Of a stretch of DNA of 64,000 bases, positions 50,683 through 63,772 are shown in pieces. Each line of letters starts with the position of its first letter. The first letter of the stretch is position 1. The notes beneath the pieces were generated by a model. The model was not told the DNA's origin, did no database searches, and saw only the letters and a program-made list of their open reading frames with translations. The position numbers and the translations under genes were made by a program. The stretch is from Euryodendron excelsum (Eukaryota; Streptophyta; Magnoliopsida; Ericales; Pentaphylacaceae), in assembly GCA_033060915.1 (NCBI GenBank), contig CM065390.1, positions 20,472,501 through 20,536,500 on the forward strand, in the 5' to 3' direction.

Positions 50683-53600
50683 GTTTATTTTCTGTGGTGC
50701 CTTCTTGCCCACTAATCAAGGGTGTTATGAAACAATTTCAAAACCTTTGACATCAAGGAAAAATCAAGCCCTTTAAGGATCTTGAAAGTAAACAAAAGAA
50801 AAGAAAAAGATCTTTATAGAGAACACCTGAGAAACAATTGAGCCTATTCCCACCATTGTCAGAATTTCTGAAAATTGATTTTTGTCGAAACCAAAAGCTG
50901 ACTTCAGAAAGTACTGCAGAGGTAAAATGGAACTTATATGATTTGCATGTCACAATAATTGTTCAATCATATACATCAACTTGCAGTTATCAGTAAACTT
51001 CCCCCCACCCCAAAAAATAAAATAAAATAAAAAAGCAGTGAAATTACTAAATTCTTATTTATCATTTTAGCAGGACCTCAGCCACTTATCAAACGATAAC
51101 AAGACTAAAAGCATTTTCCTTTTTTGGGGAGTTGTTTCAATAATTTCCCTGAAACAAGTTTCTTAAAACAATTTGACTTAAAAAAAGCCAGTTCTCAAGA
51201 GAAAATAATAAATTTCTTTTCCGTTTCTTTTCAAAAGAAATAAAAAAATCAACTCCTTCGTCACTGACAATAATGCATGCGACCAAGTGAAAATTATTTC
51301 CTTTGGAAAAAGAAAACACTTATGTTTGTTTTTAACAGTTTTCTGCCCAACAAAATGGCTTCTGAAGAATAGAGATGAGCTAGGGAATAACTGTATGACG
51401 AAGATGCAAAAACTGGCAACCTGTTTTAGATAAATAGCATAATACTTATGTGGAAAAATAATATATCCCTGTCAAATCTTGTTCTGCATTATGCAGAAGG
51501 GATATTTTGGAGTTTGACAGGAGCATCCAAATTAGTCGAATATTAGTTATAATCCTGACATAGATATCTGCATTTACTTTGGTCAGATTGATAGAACGTA
51601 CCAGTAAGAACTTGTTGATGCCAGACATTCCCAACTCATAAAAGAAGGTAACCAGAGCCATGCCCTTAAGTGTTGTACTGCGGAGTAAAATGGAGCTCTT
51701 TAGCAGGTAAAAATGATTTACATCTTTTGCATTTTAGTAAATCAATAATAAGCTGATGTCCTCAAGGGAAGAATAGAAATTTATCAAAGATCCAGAAAAT
51801 TTAATTACCGCAGGTTACAGATAAAAATACCTGCTTACAACAATTGTTGCAGCATGTCTCATTGAATTGTACCGTTCCCCAACAAACTTCGATGTCTTGT
51901 CCAAGCAAGGTGAATGCTGGTCATGACTTGGAGTTTGCTTAACTGTCTCAACCAGAAACAGGTACATATAGATGGGACAAAAGATCAAGAGAGGTAATGA
52001 CACCTGAAACAAGAATCTTTATTGGGAGGATTAACAAAATGGGAATGATTAAGAGATTCACAAGAAGCAAATGCTAAAGTTACAGCCCAACGTGCCTGAA
52101 AAATGTACTCTTCAGGAAGAAAACGTGCTAGGATGTTTCCCAACACATGTGAAGCAGAAAAGAGACCTGTGATCCGACTAATTATTGCTGCCCTCTTACT
52201 TTCATCGACAATATCTGCCTGGCAGAGAACGGGAATATGTGATCTGTAATAACCCCGAGTTATGATCTTTAACTAATAGCATTGAGGAAGATCTCTTACC
52301 ACATAAGCAAAAGAAATGCAGAAAACGCTCCCTTGACTTAAAATATATGAAATTGTACGAAGGACGTAATAAGCATAGACAGAGGCCTTTGAGTGATTGA
52401 TAGCAAGTAAAGCTGAAATAGAAACATAGGAAAGTGAGCATAATGAATATGTGGATCATTGCACAGCATAAAATGCAGCGAAATGATGATAATCTCATGT
52501 ATTTGCTGTAATTAATCATCCATCACTTTGACAACATTGGCATTCATATTGGAAATTATATTGCAAAGGTTTGTTGACTATTTGATCCCAAGTCATTAAC
52601 TTCAGGTGCTCGAATTGAAGTTAGTTAACATATTACAGCATATATAATTATTAATATTCAATAGAAAGAACATGTCATCTTGGCCACTGCATCTGCTAAT
52701 TTTCTCAAGCCACTCATCAAGCTTGAAAATTGGCATCAATAAAAAACTACAAATGTCTAATCATACAGAGTCCTTCAAATGAATAATGATGATAAAAATA
52801 TAATGCAAGCTCTGCAACTTCTTAACATTTAAGAAACTTTTTCTTGCTACAACTTTTCATTTTTTTATTTTTTGGGTCACAGTGAGATAAGCATCACTCA
52901 AGACCTCAACACCGAGGTACCCGGCCAAGCAGATGCCATTGAATGACATGGGAATTGGCTGACTCAATTTTCAGTTAAACAAGATTTCTTTCTGGCTAAG
53001 GGCTGTCTAAGAGGGTACTTGTCTGCTGGATCAGTTGTGCATAAAGGCTTGTATAAAGATTCTTTGTCTGTTATGAATATCATAGCACTTCCAGATCAAT
53101 AATGAAGAATGAAAAAAAAAATAAGCTTAACAAATAATTATCCAGGATCTAACTTTCAAGTGTCATTGCTACAATAGTTTGTTGCAAAGGAAATTTTCAC
53201 AGCTTGACGTAGATAGGAATATCAAATGATGTTGGAATTTCTTCTACATAAAGTTCTGTTCAATGTAAAAATGTTGATATAAAACATACCAAAAGGGACT
53301 ATAGATGGAGATACAGAAAGAAGGAGCAGCGGTTTACGCCCATACTCATCTGCAAGTTGGCCTAGGAGTGGAAGCACCAGAGTATTGAAAATTCCAACAA
53401 CCTACAAGTGGAAAGATAAGCATAATCCTTGATAAAATTCAATTGATACATGCAAACTAGAAACTTGAGAAGATCATTTATGGTCATCACTATCATAATT
53501 AGCTCCATACATCGAAATTTTAAAAGTCAATCAAAACTCTACCATCAACATGTGTATTAGCAACAACCAATTGATTAGGCCAGTTTAAAATTATACAAAA

Positions 53601-55558
53601 TATACTAATATTAACTTCACCACAATCCATTATAACCAACGTTTAAATCGTAAACCACAAATTTGATATACTAAAAATAAAAAATAAATAGTTTGAGTAT
53701 GTAAGAATACTGCTCCCTTCTTTCCTTTTTATGTGTCATGGTTGATCATGCACACAGATTAAGAAAAGCATTTTTGAATTACTAAAATGCCCATTGTGTT
53801 ACTTGAATGAATTTTGTGGAAATAGTGATTGCATTTAGACAAAAGGGGGGTAATATGGGAAAGTGATGATTAAACTTTTCGAATTTGAAAACTAGTGACA
53901 CAAGGAAAACAAGACACATGAAATAGGATTTTGTTTTTTTTTGAATAATTGAAGATATGAATAAATTGAATTTCATTGATTCAATAATTATATTTGTAAT
54001 AAGTGTAGATTTCTTTTTAAATTGTTAATAAACATCAATAAATGAGGAAAAATGACCATAAAACAAGGAAGAAAAACCCTTTTAACAACTATCATTCTCA
54101 TGGCTTGGGATGGGCAATTTGTATATGAATAGATGGACTTTTGAATTCGATTATGAGCTTAGTTAAATGTTTATGAAATTGCCCAACCTCTTTTAGATAT
54201 TAGAATCTGATCATTTCCTTTATTTCTAAAAGTTGTGGGGTCATTTCAAAAATATCCAAATGTTATCAGAGTATATAGTCAAACCTGAAACTTTTCAAAG
54301 TTTCAGCAAGGTCACTTGACCCCCACTTAGGACCATGTAGCTCTCCCCGACCCCAATCAATGTCACCCTCAGCCTCAGTATTATTTATTTATTTTTCTCT
54401 TTGAGCTTTTCCCCAAAAAGAAAAGGTTTATCTACTCTGCCTATTATTTGTTAGTTTTTTCTTTTCTCTCGAATTTGCTTCAATCACTTTCTTCATTTTG
54501 TCCACTGCTATATCCAAATTGATCTGTCAGTTTTCCCTAAAAAGATGCTCACATTTTCTTTTTCTTATTCATCCCATTTTCAAAAAACTTGGCCGTACTC
54601 TAAACCAGTAGGACTTCATGAAAAAGGATCGCTAGTGATCATGCCACCACGAAATGGCACAAAGACAACGTAAGGGATGACGGCTACTAAATATATCCTG
54701 CCATACAAATTCTTAATGTACTAGGGTCCACCAGCTTAATGGTAACATACTAGATCACAGTCTAACATTCAGTATCTATCAAACTTGCAAGAAAAATCTC
54801 AAGTTCAAGCATCAAAAGCACAGGCTGTACTAAAAAAATTGATAGACAAGGATTACGGCATCAATAGAATAAATGCATACATTCAATAATATTTATGAAC
54901 TTCACTTTTCAGATGCAGGACCTTTATTAGTTTATTTTTTTCTCTTACTGAAACATCTTCCAAAATCCAAGAAATGAAAATTTAGTTTATCTTCGAAGTC
55001 AAGAACTCCCTACTTTATGGCAGACCATTAGAGATTAGTTAACTGTCTTTTATGAGCCTCTCATAAGAAACATAGGCCCTCACTGCTCAGATATTTTTAA
55101 TGGCTTGATTAACTAAAGGTTCCACACAGTAAAAGCAAACAGAATACTTGTCCAAACAAACAAAAAGAAAGAGTAAAAGTAAACAGAACAAATTCTAATG
55201 GTCCATACTGACAAGCCACTATGTGCTTTGAAAGATCGAAGCAACGAACCGAATCAAGCTTTTTCTCCTCCCAACAGATACCAACAGGACAACAACATTT
55301 ATAGAATTCAATGTTCATTGTTTAAACCGATGCAGCAAGCAATTAAAAAAAAGGGGAAATTGAAAGCAATAGCATATAGTAAGAAACTTGCGAAATGAAA
55401 TTAGAAAGTTTTCCATCAGTCCTCTTCATCATCTATGAACCAAATCATCTACTAGTTTTGAACCTCTGAATTTTCTCAGAAGATGTAAATTGAAGCTTAT
55501 CAGCACCCTGAGAAAATAGTTGGTCAATTTATATATACACGTGTATATATTATATGTA

Positions 55559-55612
<54 letters not shown>

Positions 55613-56107
55613 TAGGATCAAGATAATAATCAACACTAACATAATGAAAGGAATAACTTGAAGCTCTGTTTGGTTGCTCAGAAATTGTAGGAAAAGCAAA
55701 GAAAATCCAGAATTTTTCGTTGTTTAGGTTATAACCCAAAAACTAACTAAATTTGAAAAGGTAAAGTAATACAACCACAGCGTTTGGCTGAGTTGAGTTG
55801 TTTCCATTCCATTTCAGAGAATCGGAAAAGAGAGAGATCGATGTCAGTTTAATGGAGCAGAGGGAGAATATAAAACAGGGTTTCGGAGAGAGAATTTCTA
55901 GAGAGAAAGTACCGTCTCCTGAACGCCATTGATATAAATAGCTTCGGAACATGTCTCGTCGCCGGGACAGAGAGTTCCGGTGGTGATATCTACGAGCACT
56001 GAAACAGTCATCTGCTCGGCGATCCAGTGGAAGAAGAGAGGCAACAGCAGGTGAACCAGAGGTCTCAGCTCTCTCATACTACCCTTCCACTCCATTTTCG
56101 TCTTCAT
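47253..56107 (-). CDS. HIAT1-like major facilitator superfamily transporter, copy B
   Basis: An intact paralogue of the transporter in copy A. Exons in translation order: 55913-56107, 53290-53401, 52300-52412, 52096-52218, 51839-52003, 51602-51697, 50827-50913, 49903-49983, 49760-49792, 49536-49589, 49366-49407, 47595-47673, 47428-47498, 47253-47345. The total is again 1344 bases, 447 residues, with every exon the same length as in A. Residue changes against A include N145D, L155R, L242R, P244T, Y270F, N278D, M286T, M346I and C353S. The MFS motif at 79-88 is unchanged. The GC-AG intron after exon 4 is conserved (52004-52095). The start at 56105-56107 corresponds to that of A. No foldback lies upstream, so B keeps the ancestral 5' flank near the start and is the better candidate for normal expression. 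Confidence 0.92.
48341..48364. repeat. Poly-G tract in intron 11 of transporter B
   Basis: A run of 24 G on the plus strand inside the unclassified intron block. Copies A and C have shorter, interrupted G-rich versions at the same place, so the run is expanding or poorly resolved. Confidence 0.95.
55562..55610. repeat. (GA)n microsatellite in intron 1 of transporter B
   Basis: About 48 bases of pure GA. The matching place in A (11806-11831) has a much shorter GACAGAGAGA-type version. Confidence 0.95.
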
Positions 56108-56408
56108 CGTCAACTGTCTCTCTCTCCTCTCTCTCTTTATTTAAATACAAGTTACAAAGATGGAGATATTATCGAGATGCATATAAATACACGCAAATAT
56201 AGAGAGAGAAAGGAGAATTACAGACAGTTGGGGACTGTCTGTTGAAAAGTGGAAACAGTATTTTAATGACGAAACAAGAGGAGTGTGAGGGCGCGGGTGA
56301 CAGTGCGTTGAAGCACAATGCTCGTGTGTAACGAACTGGCCCGTCCTATGGCGGCGCGGCTGGGCATCTCGGCTCAAAACAACTTGGCTCATCGTACCTA
56401 GCACCTAA

Positions 56409-56656
56409 CAGCCTGTTTGGCAGGTGGGGAGAGAAGGGAAAAGAAAGAAAATTTTAATTTTTGTCTTTTTCTTGTTTGGTATTACCTAAAAAAGGAAGGG
56501 AAGGGAAAAAAATATTCTCTCTTTTTATTTTTCCTCCACATTCTTTTTATTTTCTTTGTAAAATCAAATTGGGAAAAGAATTTTTTTATTTTTTTATTTT
56601 CTCTTTCTTTTCTTTCTCTTTTATTTCCTTTCCTTTCCCGAGTTAGAAATAGGCTC
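56409..56656. mobile_element. MITE, PIF/Harbinger-like, upstream of transporter B
   Basis: Terminal inverted repeats CAGCCTGTTT and the inverse of GAGCCTATTT are flanked by TAA on both sides (56406-56408 and 56657-56659). It is 248 bases with purine-rich and pyrimidine-rich halves and no coding capacity. Copy A lacks it. The class is inferred from the 3-base target duplication and the GCCTGTTTGG end. Confidence 0.65.
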
Positions 56657-59600
56657 TAAGCAACTGATTCTCTAAACATAATGCTTTTTCACACTCCATT
56701 GTGCTCTACCATTATTCATACGATGTATAAAGTTTATGCGGACAATAGACTTACACGAGCTAGAGAAAGTAGTCAATTAAAGACTTGAATATCTTGTAAA
56801 TCAAAAAAGAAAAAAAAAATCTATTTTGATGTTTGTTTATACAAAAAAAATATATGCAAATGAGATTAATTTTGATTGATTGACGATGGAACTTTTATTT
56901 TTATAAACGGGTACTAAAATATAACATATTGATAGAAATTTTATTTGTCATATTGTCTTTTAATTTTTTTTAGGGCTTTCATGACAATGTGTCATATTTT
57001 AAATTCCCGTCTAATACCATCAGTAAATTAAGATTGAACTTAAAAATATATACTTTATATATTAAACATACTTTAAAGTTTAAAGCAACCTGAAATTTTT
57101 GATGCATTAGTTATTTGTAAATAAGCATAAAATTAAAGAAACCATCAAAAACCAAAAAGCATAAAATTAAAGAGTTTTAACTATGACTTTTTGACAACCA
57201 AATTTTTTTCTATATATGTGAGATACCTTTTAGAGTTTAAATAAAATATTAAAAAACAAGACTTATCAACACATTTTATGCCCATTTTTTTTTGCTAGAA
57301 ATTGTCATTGTCGAGAGTATCCAGGCTTTATCTTGATTGTGTAAAAAAAATATGAAAATGTTATTCTTACAAAAATTTCATGCACAAAAATAAAAAAAAT
57401 ATAATAATGCTATTTTTAAAATTATTAACTTAAAAAATAAGTATTTTGGTTTCAAATAAAAGAATCACAACAAATAATATTATTTTATATAAAAATTCCG
57501 TACAAAAATTCGTTTTATACAGTAATTCTCAAAAAAAAAAATGTGAACATTATATAATAAATCTTTTGTATGTGACCCTACATTCCATTTGGTGGGGGTG
57601 GGGCCAGTGAGGGCGGCAACTTATCTCTTGTTGTGTTCCAACCAGATTCCATTTGCAGGATTGGACTGGTTGGTCGGCTATATTCAATTGGGTTGGGGGA
57701 ATTGACTGGCTTGTACTTTTGTTCCGCTAGCTAGATTACATTTGGTGGTGTAGTGGAGTATTATTGCCTTACAGTGAGCCTAACACGTGGAAGCTAGCCA
57801 ACCGTATGATGAAAGTAAATTGGTTGGGCCATTGAATTCCAGTTTTACCCCAAAAAAAGGGCAACATAAAAATATCTTAAAAGTAGAATGTGAAAGCTCA
57901 CCTCTAAACCCATACACAGGAGTTTAGCACGGTTAATATGCACAAATTTACAAGCGGTCCCTATTTTTGAAAAATGAGACTACTGCTGGGAAATCACTCA
58001 ATAGGACATGCCGCCTAACCTCGGTTTCTCCTAAGTCTTAAATGTAACAACTACGGTATCTCGAGGGTATGATATTGTGAGGGCATATATCAGTTGGATT
58101 GATTGTATTATCACTTATATTGATCACAAAATGTAATAAAAGTTACAACGAAAAGTGAATAAATTATGATAACTATGAGTTATATTTTTTTATAATTCTA
58201 CCTCGTGTTTGTAGATATTCCGGATTATATTTTGTGATAAACATTTTTTCACCAAAATATCGAGCAAAACCACCTCATTTAAAAAAAAAATTGTTTGGTG
58301 TTTTTTTTTTTTTTTTACCTTAAGATTGACATTGCGCAAGTACCAGTACCACGAAAACCTCTTACAATGTGGTAGAAATTTCATTCTCTCAATCCTTCAA
58401 TCAGTGGCAAACGAACAGTCCACAAAGCAAGAAAATAACATTTAACTCTCTCTCTCTCTCTTAGAATGGGGCTTAAAATGCTTAATTAAAGGTCTATTAT
58501 TGACCCTAAATACGGATAAATAATGCAGTGCTCTTTGAGCACTACATGACCATGCTTATCTCTTACAATAATACTGCGTCTACTCAGGGCTGGTCCTCAC
58601 AATTGGTTTGCCCTAGTCCGAATTTAAATATGTTGTCCTCTTATTATTAATTTATTATCAAAAAAAGTCATACAAGTTAAAAAAAAAAATTCTATACAAG
58701 AATAAAAAAAATTTAATGGAGTCAAATAATTTTTTTCTTTACAAAATAATTTTTTTTTTTTTTTTGAACCTGGGGATTTGTCTTGGCCTGAAAGTTGCCC
58801 AACCCTAAGGGCTTGTTAGGTTTACTCCAAGGACGGCCTTGCGTCTACTCAGCCATTATTCTGAAAGAAGAAGTATGGTCACACTATATTCCTAGAGCAC
58901 TTGAATAATTACTCCTAAGTATCTCAACTACTTTCGCGGTCGGAGGATTTATTCGAAAGATTTTCACTCTCAACAGGCCAATTCGCAAAGGCAAGTTAGG
59001 TCACTTAAGCCTACCGCTCCCAAACTAAAGTGTCACTCTCAATCTGCAAAGGCAGAGCAGGCGACTTAGCTTACCACTCCCACCCAAAAAAAAAAGTGTT
59101 ATGCTTGAAAAACTAGAAAATAAAAAACAAAACAAAAGACAATAACGAGGGTTAAAATGTGAACCCATAGCCTCTTTACGTTTTGAACTTAACTGTAAAA
59201 TAAATAAAAAATATTAAAATTAATGATAATTCTATTACAAGGGTGTTTTTGTCATTGGACTTAATTATAAAATAGATGAAATGTTAACAAATTTAATGAA
59301 ATGAAAAAAAATACCATAGCAAAGAATAACTCTTTATTTTGACATAAAAAAAAAAGATTATCTTTTGAATATTTTATTTTAAAGAGATAAAATGACAAAG
59401 ATACTCCTGTAATATAATTGTTGTCAATCCTAAAAGTTTTCATACATTATATAGTTAGGTCTGAACTATAAGAACGTTATGTGTTCACTTTTGAATTATA
59501 GAGGAGTCATTTACTTTTTGTTCAAACTAAAAAAGTAAAGTATAATTACCCCTACCAAAAAGCTATAAGTTATAACAGATGGCTCCCAAATCACCAACTT

Positions 59601-60134
59601 TGTATAGTTTACAAAATTTGTAATAGGAAGTTTTCATTAAATGCCAAGATTGGGATCAAGTTCTCATTAAATTGAACAAAAGAAAGACAAAACCACCCCA
59701 CCCAAACTTCTTACAAAAAGCAAAGTTCCTAATTTATCATTGAATTACGGTAATCCGACCCTTTCTTGATGCTGTAGCCTGTGGGGTGCACTTGTCTCTA
59801 GAATAAAAAATAAAAGTGATAATTATAAAGGTAATAGTTTATATGCATAGCAAATTTTTTTTACAGATTACGGATATCTTATTTTATTAATAGAGTCGTA
59901 CCTTAGTACAAACTATTGTCACCTAGATTTAAAGGTTAAATGATAACAGAAGCAGTAGTACACAATTTGACTAAGATTTTTCATCATTCTTTGTTACAGG
60001 GATAGTAGCCAATTGGGTAAGAAAAAACCCAAGGGCAATGGCATAATTTGTGATTAATATTTACATTCAATTTGCCAGATGAAAACTATGATCAGCCTAG
60101 GAGGCCTAGACAGTCACGATCTTGCTATTGTCTT
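56657..60134. other. Upstream flank of transporter B and downstream flank of transporter C
   Basis: To 59143 this follows copy A 13550-15630 and contains the conserved 57590-57840 patch and a hAT-like MITE. From about 59150 it follows copy B 46236 onward, so the copy junction lies here. Poly-A and poly-T runs are frequent. No gene. Confidence 0.6.
58585..58841. mobile_element. hAT-type MITE with perfect 8-base target duplication
   Basis: It begins CAGGGCTGGTCCT and ends with the inverse of CAAGGCCGTCCTT, and is 257 bases long. The 8-mer CGTCTACT is present immediately on both sides (58577-58584 and 58842-58849). Copy A has a single CGTCTACT at the matching place (15341-15348), which is the empty site. 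The 8-base duplication and the CARGGCYGKCC ends fit the hAT superfamily. No transposase. Confidence 0.9.
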
Positions 60135-60252
60135 TTATTCTAGAAGTGGTGCTTCGATACTTTCTGCACTGTCATTCTTTGATGGTGCTTCTACCTTCAG
60201 CATGCAGGCATAACATAAAGATACCATCTGAAACAATTGAGCACTTGCAATT

Positions 60253-60318
<66 letters not shown>

Positions 60319-63300
60319 AGGCTTACCAAGCATACAGATGAGCAGATGAAACTGAAACCTTTACAGTTAAAAGGAGCATCGCTCGACAAAAACCAAGCTG
60401 AGGCAACATGAAGTCGACAATTAATTATGCGAATTAATTTAAACAATTCTGATGATCAATTAATGACAGAATTACCAGAATGCTTAAACTCACATGTTAA
60501 TGGACTCATTGCAAATGGTGATATCAGATACGAAATTGATTGCACGCCAGCAATAAAAGCTTGTGCTTTTGCCTGTAATGTAAGTGAAATTGGGAACTAT
60601 GATCAGAAAATCTCTAGACTTTCAACATAATTCGGCCTGCAGCTGAGAAATCTGCGCCATGCAGAATTCCATGAATTCCATGACAAGTAAGCAATGAGAA
60701 CTGAATTCCATGACAACAGAGGAAGTTCATCTTGAGAACTGAATTCCATGCAGAGTCATTCGTCAAATACCCAACCAAAGGTGAGAATTTTGACAAGTAA
60801 CCAATGAACTTGGCATTCTAATGGGGAGGGTTGGGCTCAACCCCACCTGCCCCTAATGGGGCCTCAACCTTGCGACAATATAAACCCCAAAACCGTCCCT
60901 ACCCCGCCTAAGCTAACCAAGTACGGGTTGGCTGGGTAGGGGCATGAAAACCAAAAAATTAAAAACATTTTTCTCCAAAAAAAAAAAAAAAAGAAAACAA
61001 CGTAACAATGCAAATTCTACAGCCATAAAAATAATACAAAAAGAAGAAACAAAGAATCTTCTTAGAAGGTTGGGGGTTGGGAAGCAGGATCCTAATCTTT
61101 CCTTGTATAGACTACGGGAATTTTTGTATCACTATATAATAATATGGGTATTTATGGTATTTCATAATATAATTGAGAAAAATTCGTTTGGGGGGTTGGG
61201 GGGGTGTGGTGTTGACAAACTTTACCTTGCAAAAAAAACCCACTTCAAGTTATAATTTTTTTTTCCCATGCCCTATATATCCCTACCCCAATTCTGTAGA
61301 CCCCAAGCATTGTGGTCGAGTTGGGCACCTACTTTTCTAGTCAAATTGACATTCCTATCAATTAGGAGGGTCAAGGATATGATTAGATTTGGCATGTCAA
61401 AAATGTGTATTAATTAGACTACCAAAATAAATATAAAGTAAAGGGCAGCTTACTGGGGGAGGGTCTTACCTTGCGTGCAGAAAGTAAATAACTAAATATA
61501 CATTCATAAATAAGAAAATCGTATAATTACTTTCCACATATTGTACATGGAGGTGTGCTATGTAAACCCCTGTGAGGGTCTCTTGTGATAATCAGTATCT
61601 CAGTAAAGCTCCCATTCTATTTTTCTTCAATTTTGACTTGAGGAACTTTGAAAAACTTAGTATTAGCGCTAGTAAGTTGAAAAAGATTTTGCAAACCCAT
61701 AAAATTCAAGGAAAGCAAAATTCTCATTTATTAATGGTGGAATTTCGACTAGTGTATAATCCTCCAACTCCAAAGGGGAAATTAAGTGGGACTGTGGGGG
61801 GTTTTCCTGTCCAGTCAAGCATTTTTCCTGTTTTAAGCCTTGATGCCTCGCCTTGGCTTTCAAGGGTGGCATGTCTGAAACTTTTATGCTATTGCTTGGA
61901 TCTTAGATTTATGGAGGGAAATGAAAAGAAATGGGAAACAATAGAAATGAAAGTGAAGTGAAAGAAGCTCAGTTCTTTCGTTTCTTTTTTTTTTTTGAGG
62001 TTGTGCTAGGAAAATTACAAGAAAATGAATGAGTATTTTTTTTGAAAAAATACATTTTTTATTTTATTATTCGTAAAAAAATGAATATATATAAGTAATT
62101 TAATTTCCATTTATTTTCATTTCCCTCAACAAATCTAGTATCTAAACATAAAGTTAACAAATCTTTATTCAGTTAAAGACACCATATTACTCAACCAACC
62201 TGATCAACTGAGCTTGATGCCTTTGATATAATAGCGTAACCCTGTCACCTCAGAAAATTATATGGCAAAAAAGGAATTAGCATTGGAATTGACTACAGTG
62301 GATAATTACAGAATATTTCTACCATAACTGTATTGCAAAAGATAGCTATTCATAGGAAATAGTGCTTACAGAAGGTTTCACAAGAACATAAATGACTCCA
62401 AATGAAGCACCCAAATATGGTACCTGTGTTTTCAATAATTCCCAGTCAACAACAATAAGATGATGCTCATACAATAAGGATAAGGTTTATAGATACAGTA
62501 AAGTATTGAATGTTGATGCTTGCTGCTACCATAGAGATTTTAATTTCAAAAAAGAAAATAGCCACATATTAATTAAGTATATAAGAGTACATACCCAAGG
62601 AGCCCATGCTAAGCCATAAAACAATGCCTGTACATTAAAAAAAAAAAAAATCACTTTAATGAGATAAAAAAAAAAAAATCCTTCGCACATGTACTCCAAT
62701 ACAATTAAGTCCAGAGCTGCAAGAGGTTAAATTAAGTCAACAAAGGATAACTCACACAATTAATTGATGCAAGTAAGGCTGTGCACAGTATCACTTTCTC
62801 CCCAACCAATGGATTGACGACAGGAAGCACTAGCATCTTGAAGCATGCCATGACATGAAACATATGGTAAGAAATTCTAGATTTACAGAAAATTCCAAAT
62901 AGGGGAGTTCATATGAGCAATTAGGATAGAAATTGAGAGCTCAGTAAAAGAAATACTTGATTTGGCTACAATGGAAATCTATGGGACCGTATTAGAAAAC
63001 AAAAAAAAAAAAATCATTTACACACTGGTAAGTGCATCTCTTAGTGTAGTAAGTCCATCTCTCTCAGCTTCAAGGATACTGGAAGGATGGAATTCAAAAC
63101 TACGAATTAAGAGGAACAGTGAAGTAAGATACAAATACCACCCTAAGTTCTGGGATAAAAAGAGTTTTCTTTTTTCTTTTTCATGTATTTTTTCTTCATC
63201 TTTCTTGAATTGCTGATGCAAGAACTCCCACTAGGAAAATGACAGCCCCACAGAACTTGCATTTTCATTTAAGGACCTTCAATTTCTTATAAAGTCTTGA

Positions 63301-63507
63301 AGAATTTAATCATCTAGACAATCCTTCAACTTCTCACAACCAAGCATGGGATTGACTGAGAAGTCCAGTATATAATAAGCAGATTATAAAGTATTAACAA
63401 GAAAAGAAAAATAAGTTTATTTTCTGTGGTTCCTTCTTGCTCACTAACCAAACCTGGGATTGAAAGAGAAGTCCGGTACATAAGGAGCAGATTGTGAAAC
63501 ATTAATA

Positions 63508-63538
<31 letters not shown>

Positions 63539-63772
63539 GAAGTTTATTTTCTGTGGTGCCTTCTCGCCCACTAATCAAGTGTGTTACGAAACAATTTCAA
63601 AATCTTTTACATCAAGGAAAAATCAAGTCCTTTAAGGATCTTGAAAGTAAACAAAACAAAAGAAAAAGATCTTTATAGAGAACACCTGAGAAACAATTGA
63701 GCCTATTCCCACCATCATCAGAATTTCTGAAAATTGATTTTTGTCGAAACCAAAAGCCGACTTCAGATAGTA
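60135..63772 (-). CDS. HIAT1-like major facilitator superfamily transporter, copy C (5' end outside window)
   Basis: This is the C-terminal part of a third paralogue. The exons seen match exons 7-14 of A and B: 63686-63772, 62756-62836, 62595-62627, 62370-62423, 62200-62241, 60494-60572, 60327-60397, 60135-60227. They give 540 bases (179 residues plus stop), with no frameshift or stop. Exons 1-6 should lie beyond 64000. Differences from B include S354G, T323N and A365V; Ser353 and Ile346 are shared with B against A. The intron 13 donor is GTAAGC instead of GTAAAC, closer to consensus. Whether the gene is complete cannot be judged here. Confidence 0.88.
60257..60317. repeat. (GA)n microsatellite filling intron 13 of transporter C
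   Basis: About 61 bases of GA in a 99-base intron, like copy A. Copy B has an interrupted, shorter version (about 47375-47418) and an 82-base intron. Confidence 0.95.

Larger units (their letters stand above)
41607..59143. repeat. Segmental tandem duplication, copy B
   Basis: Homologous to 1-15630. It includes the intact A20/AN1 gene, a 2.1 kb stretch missing from A, and the complete transporter B. It joins copy C directly at about 59143-59150. It has two small transposons (56409-56656 and 58585-58841) absent from A. Confidence 0.93.
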
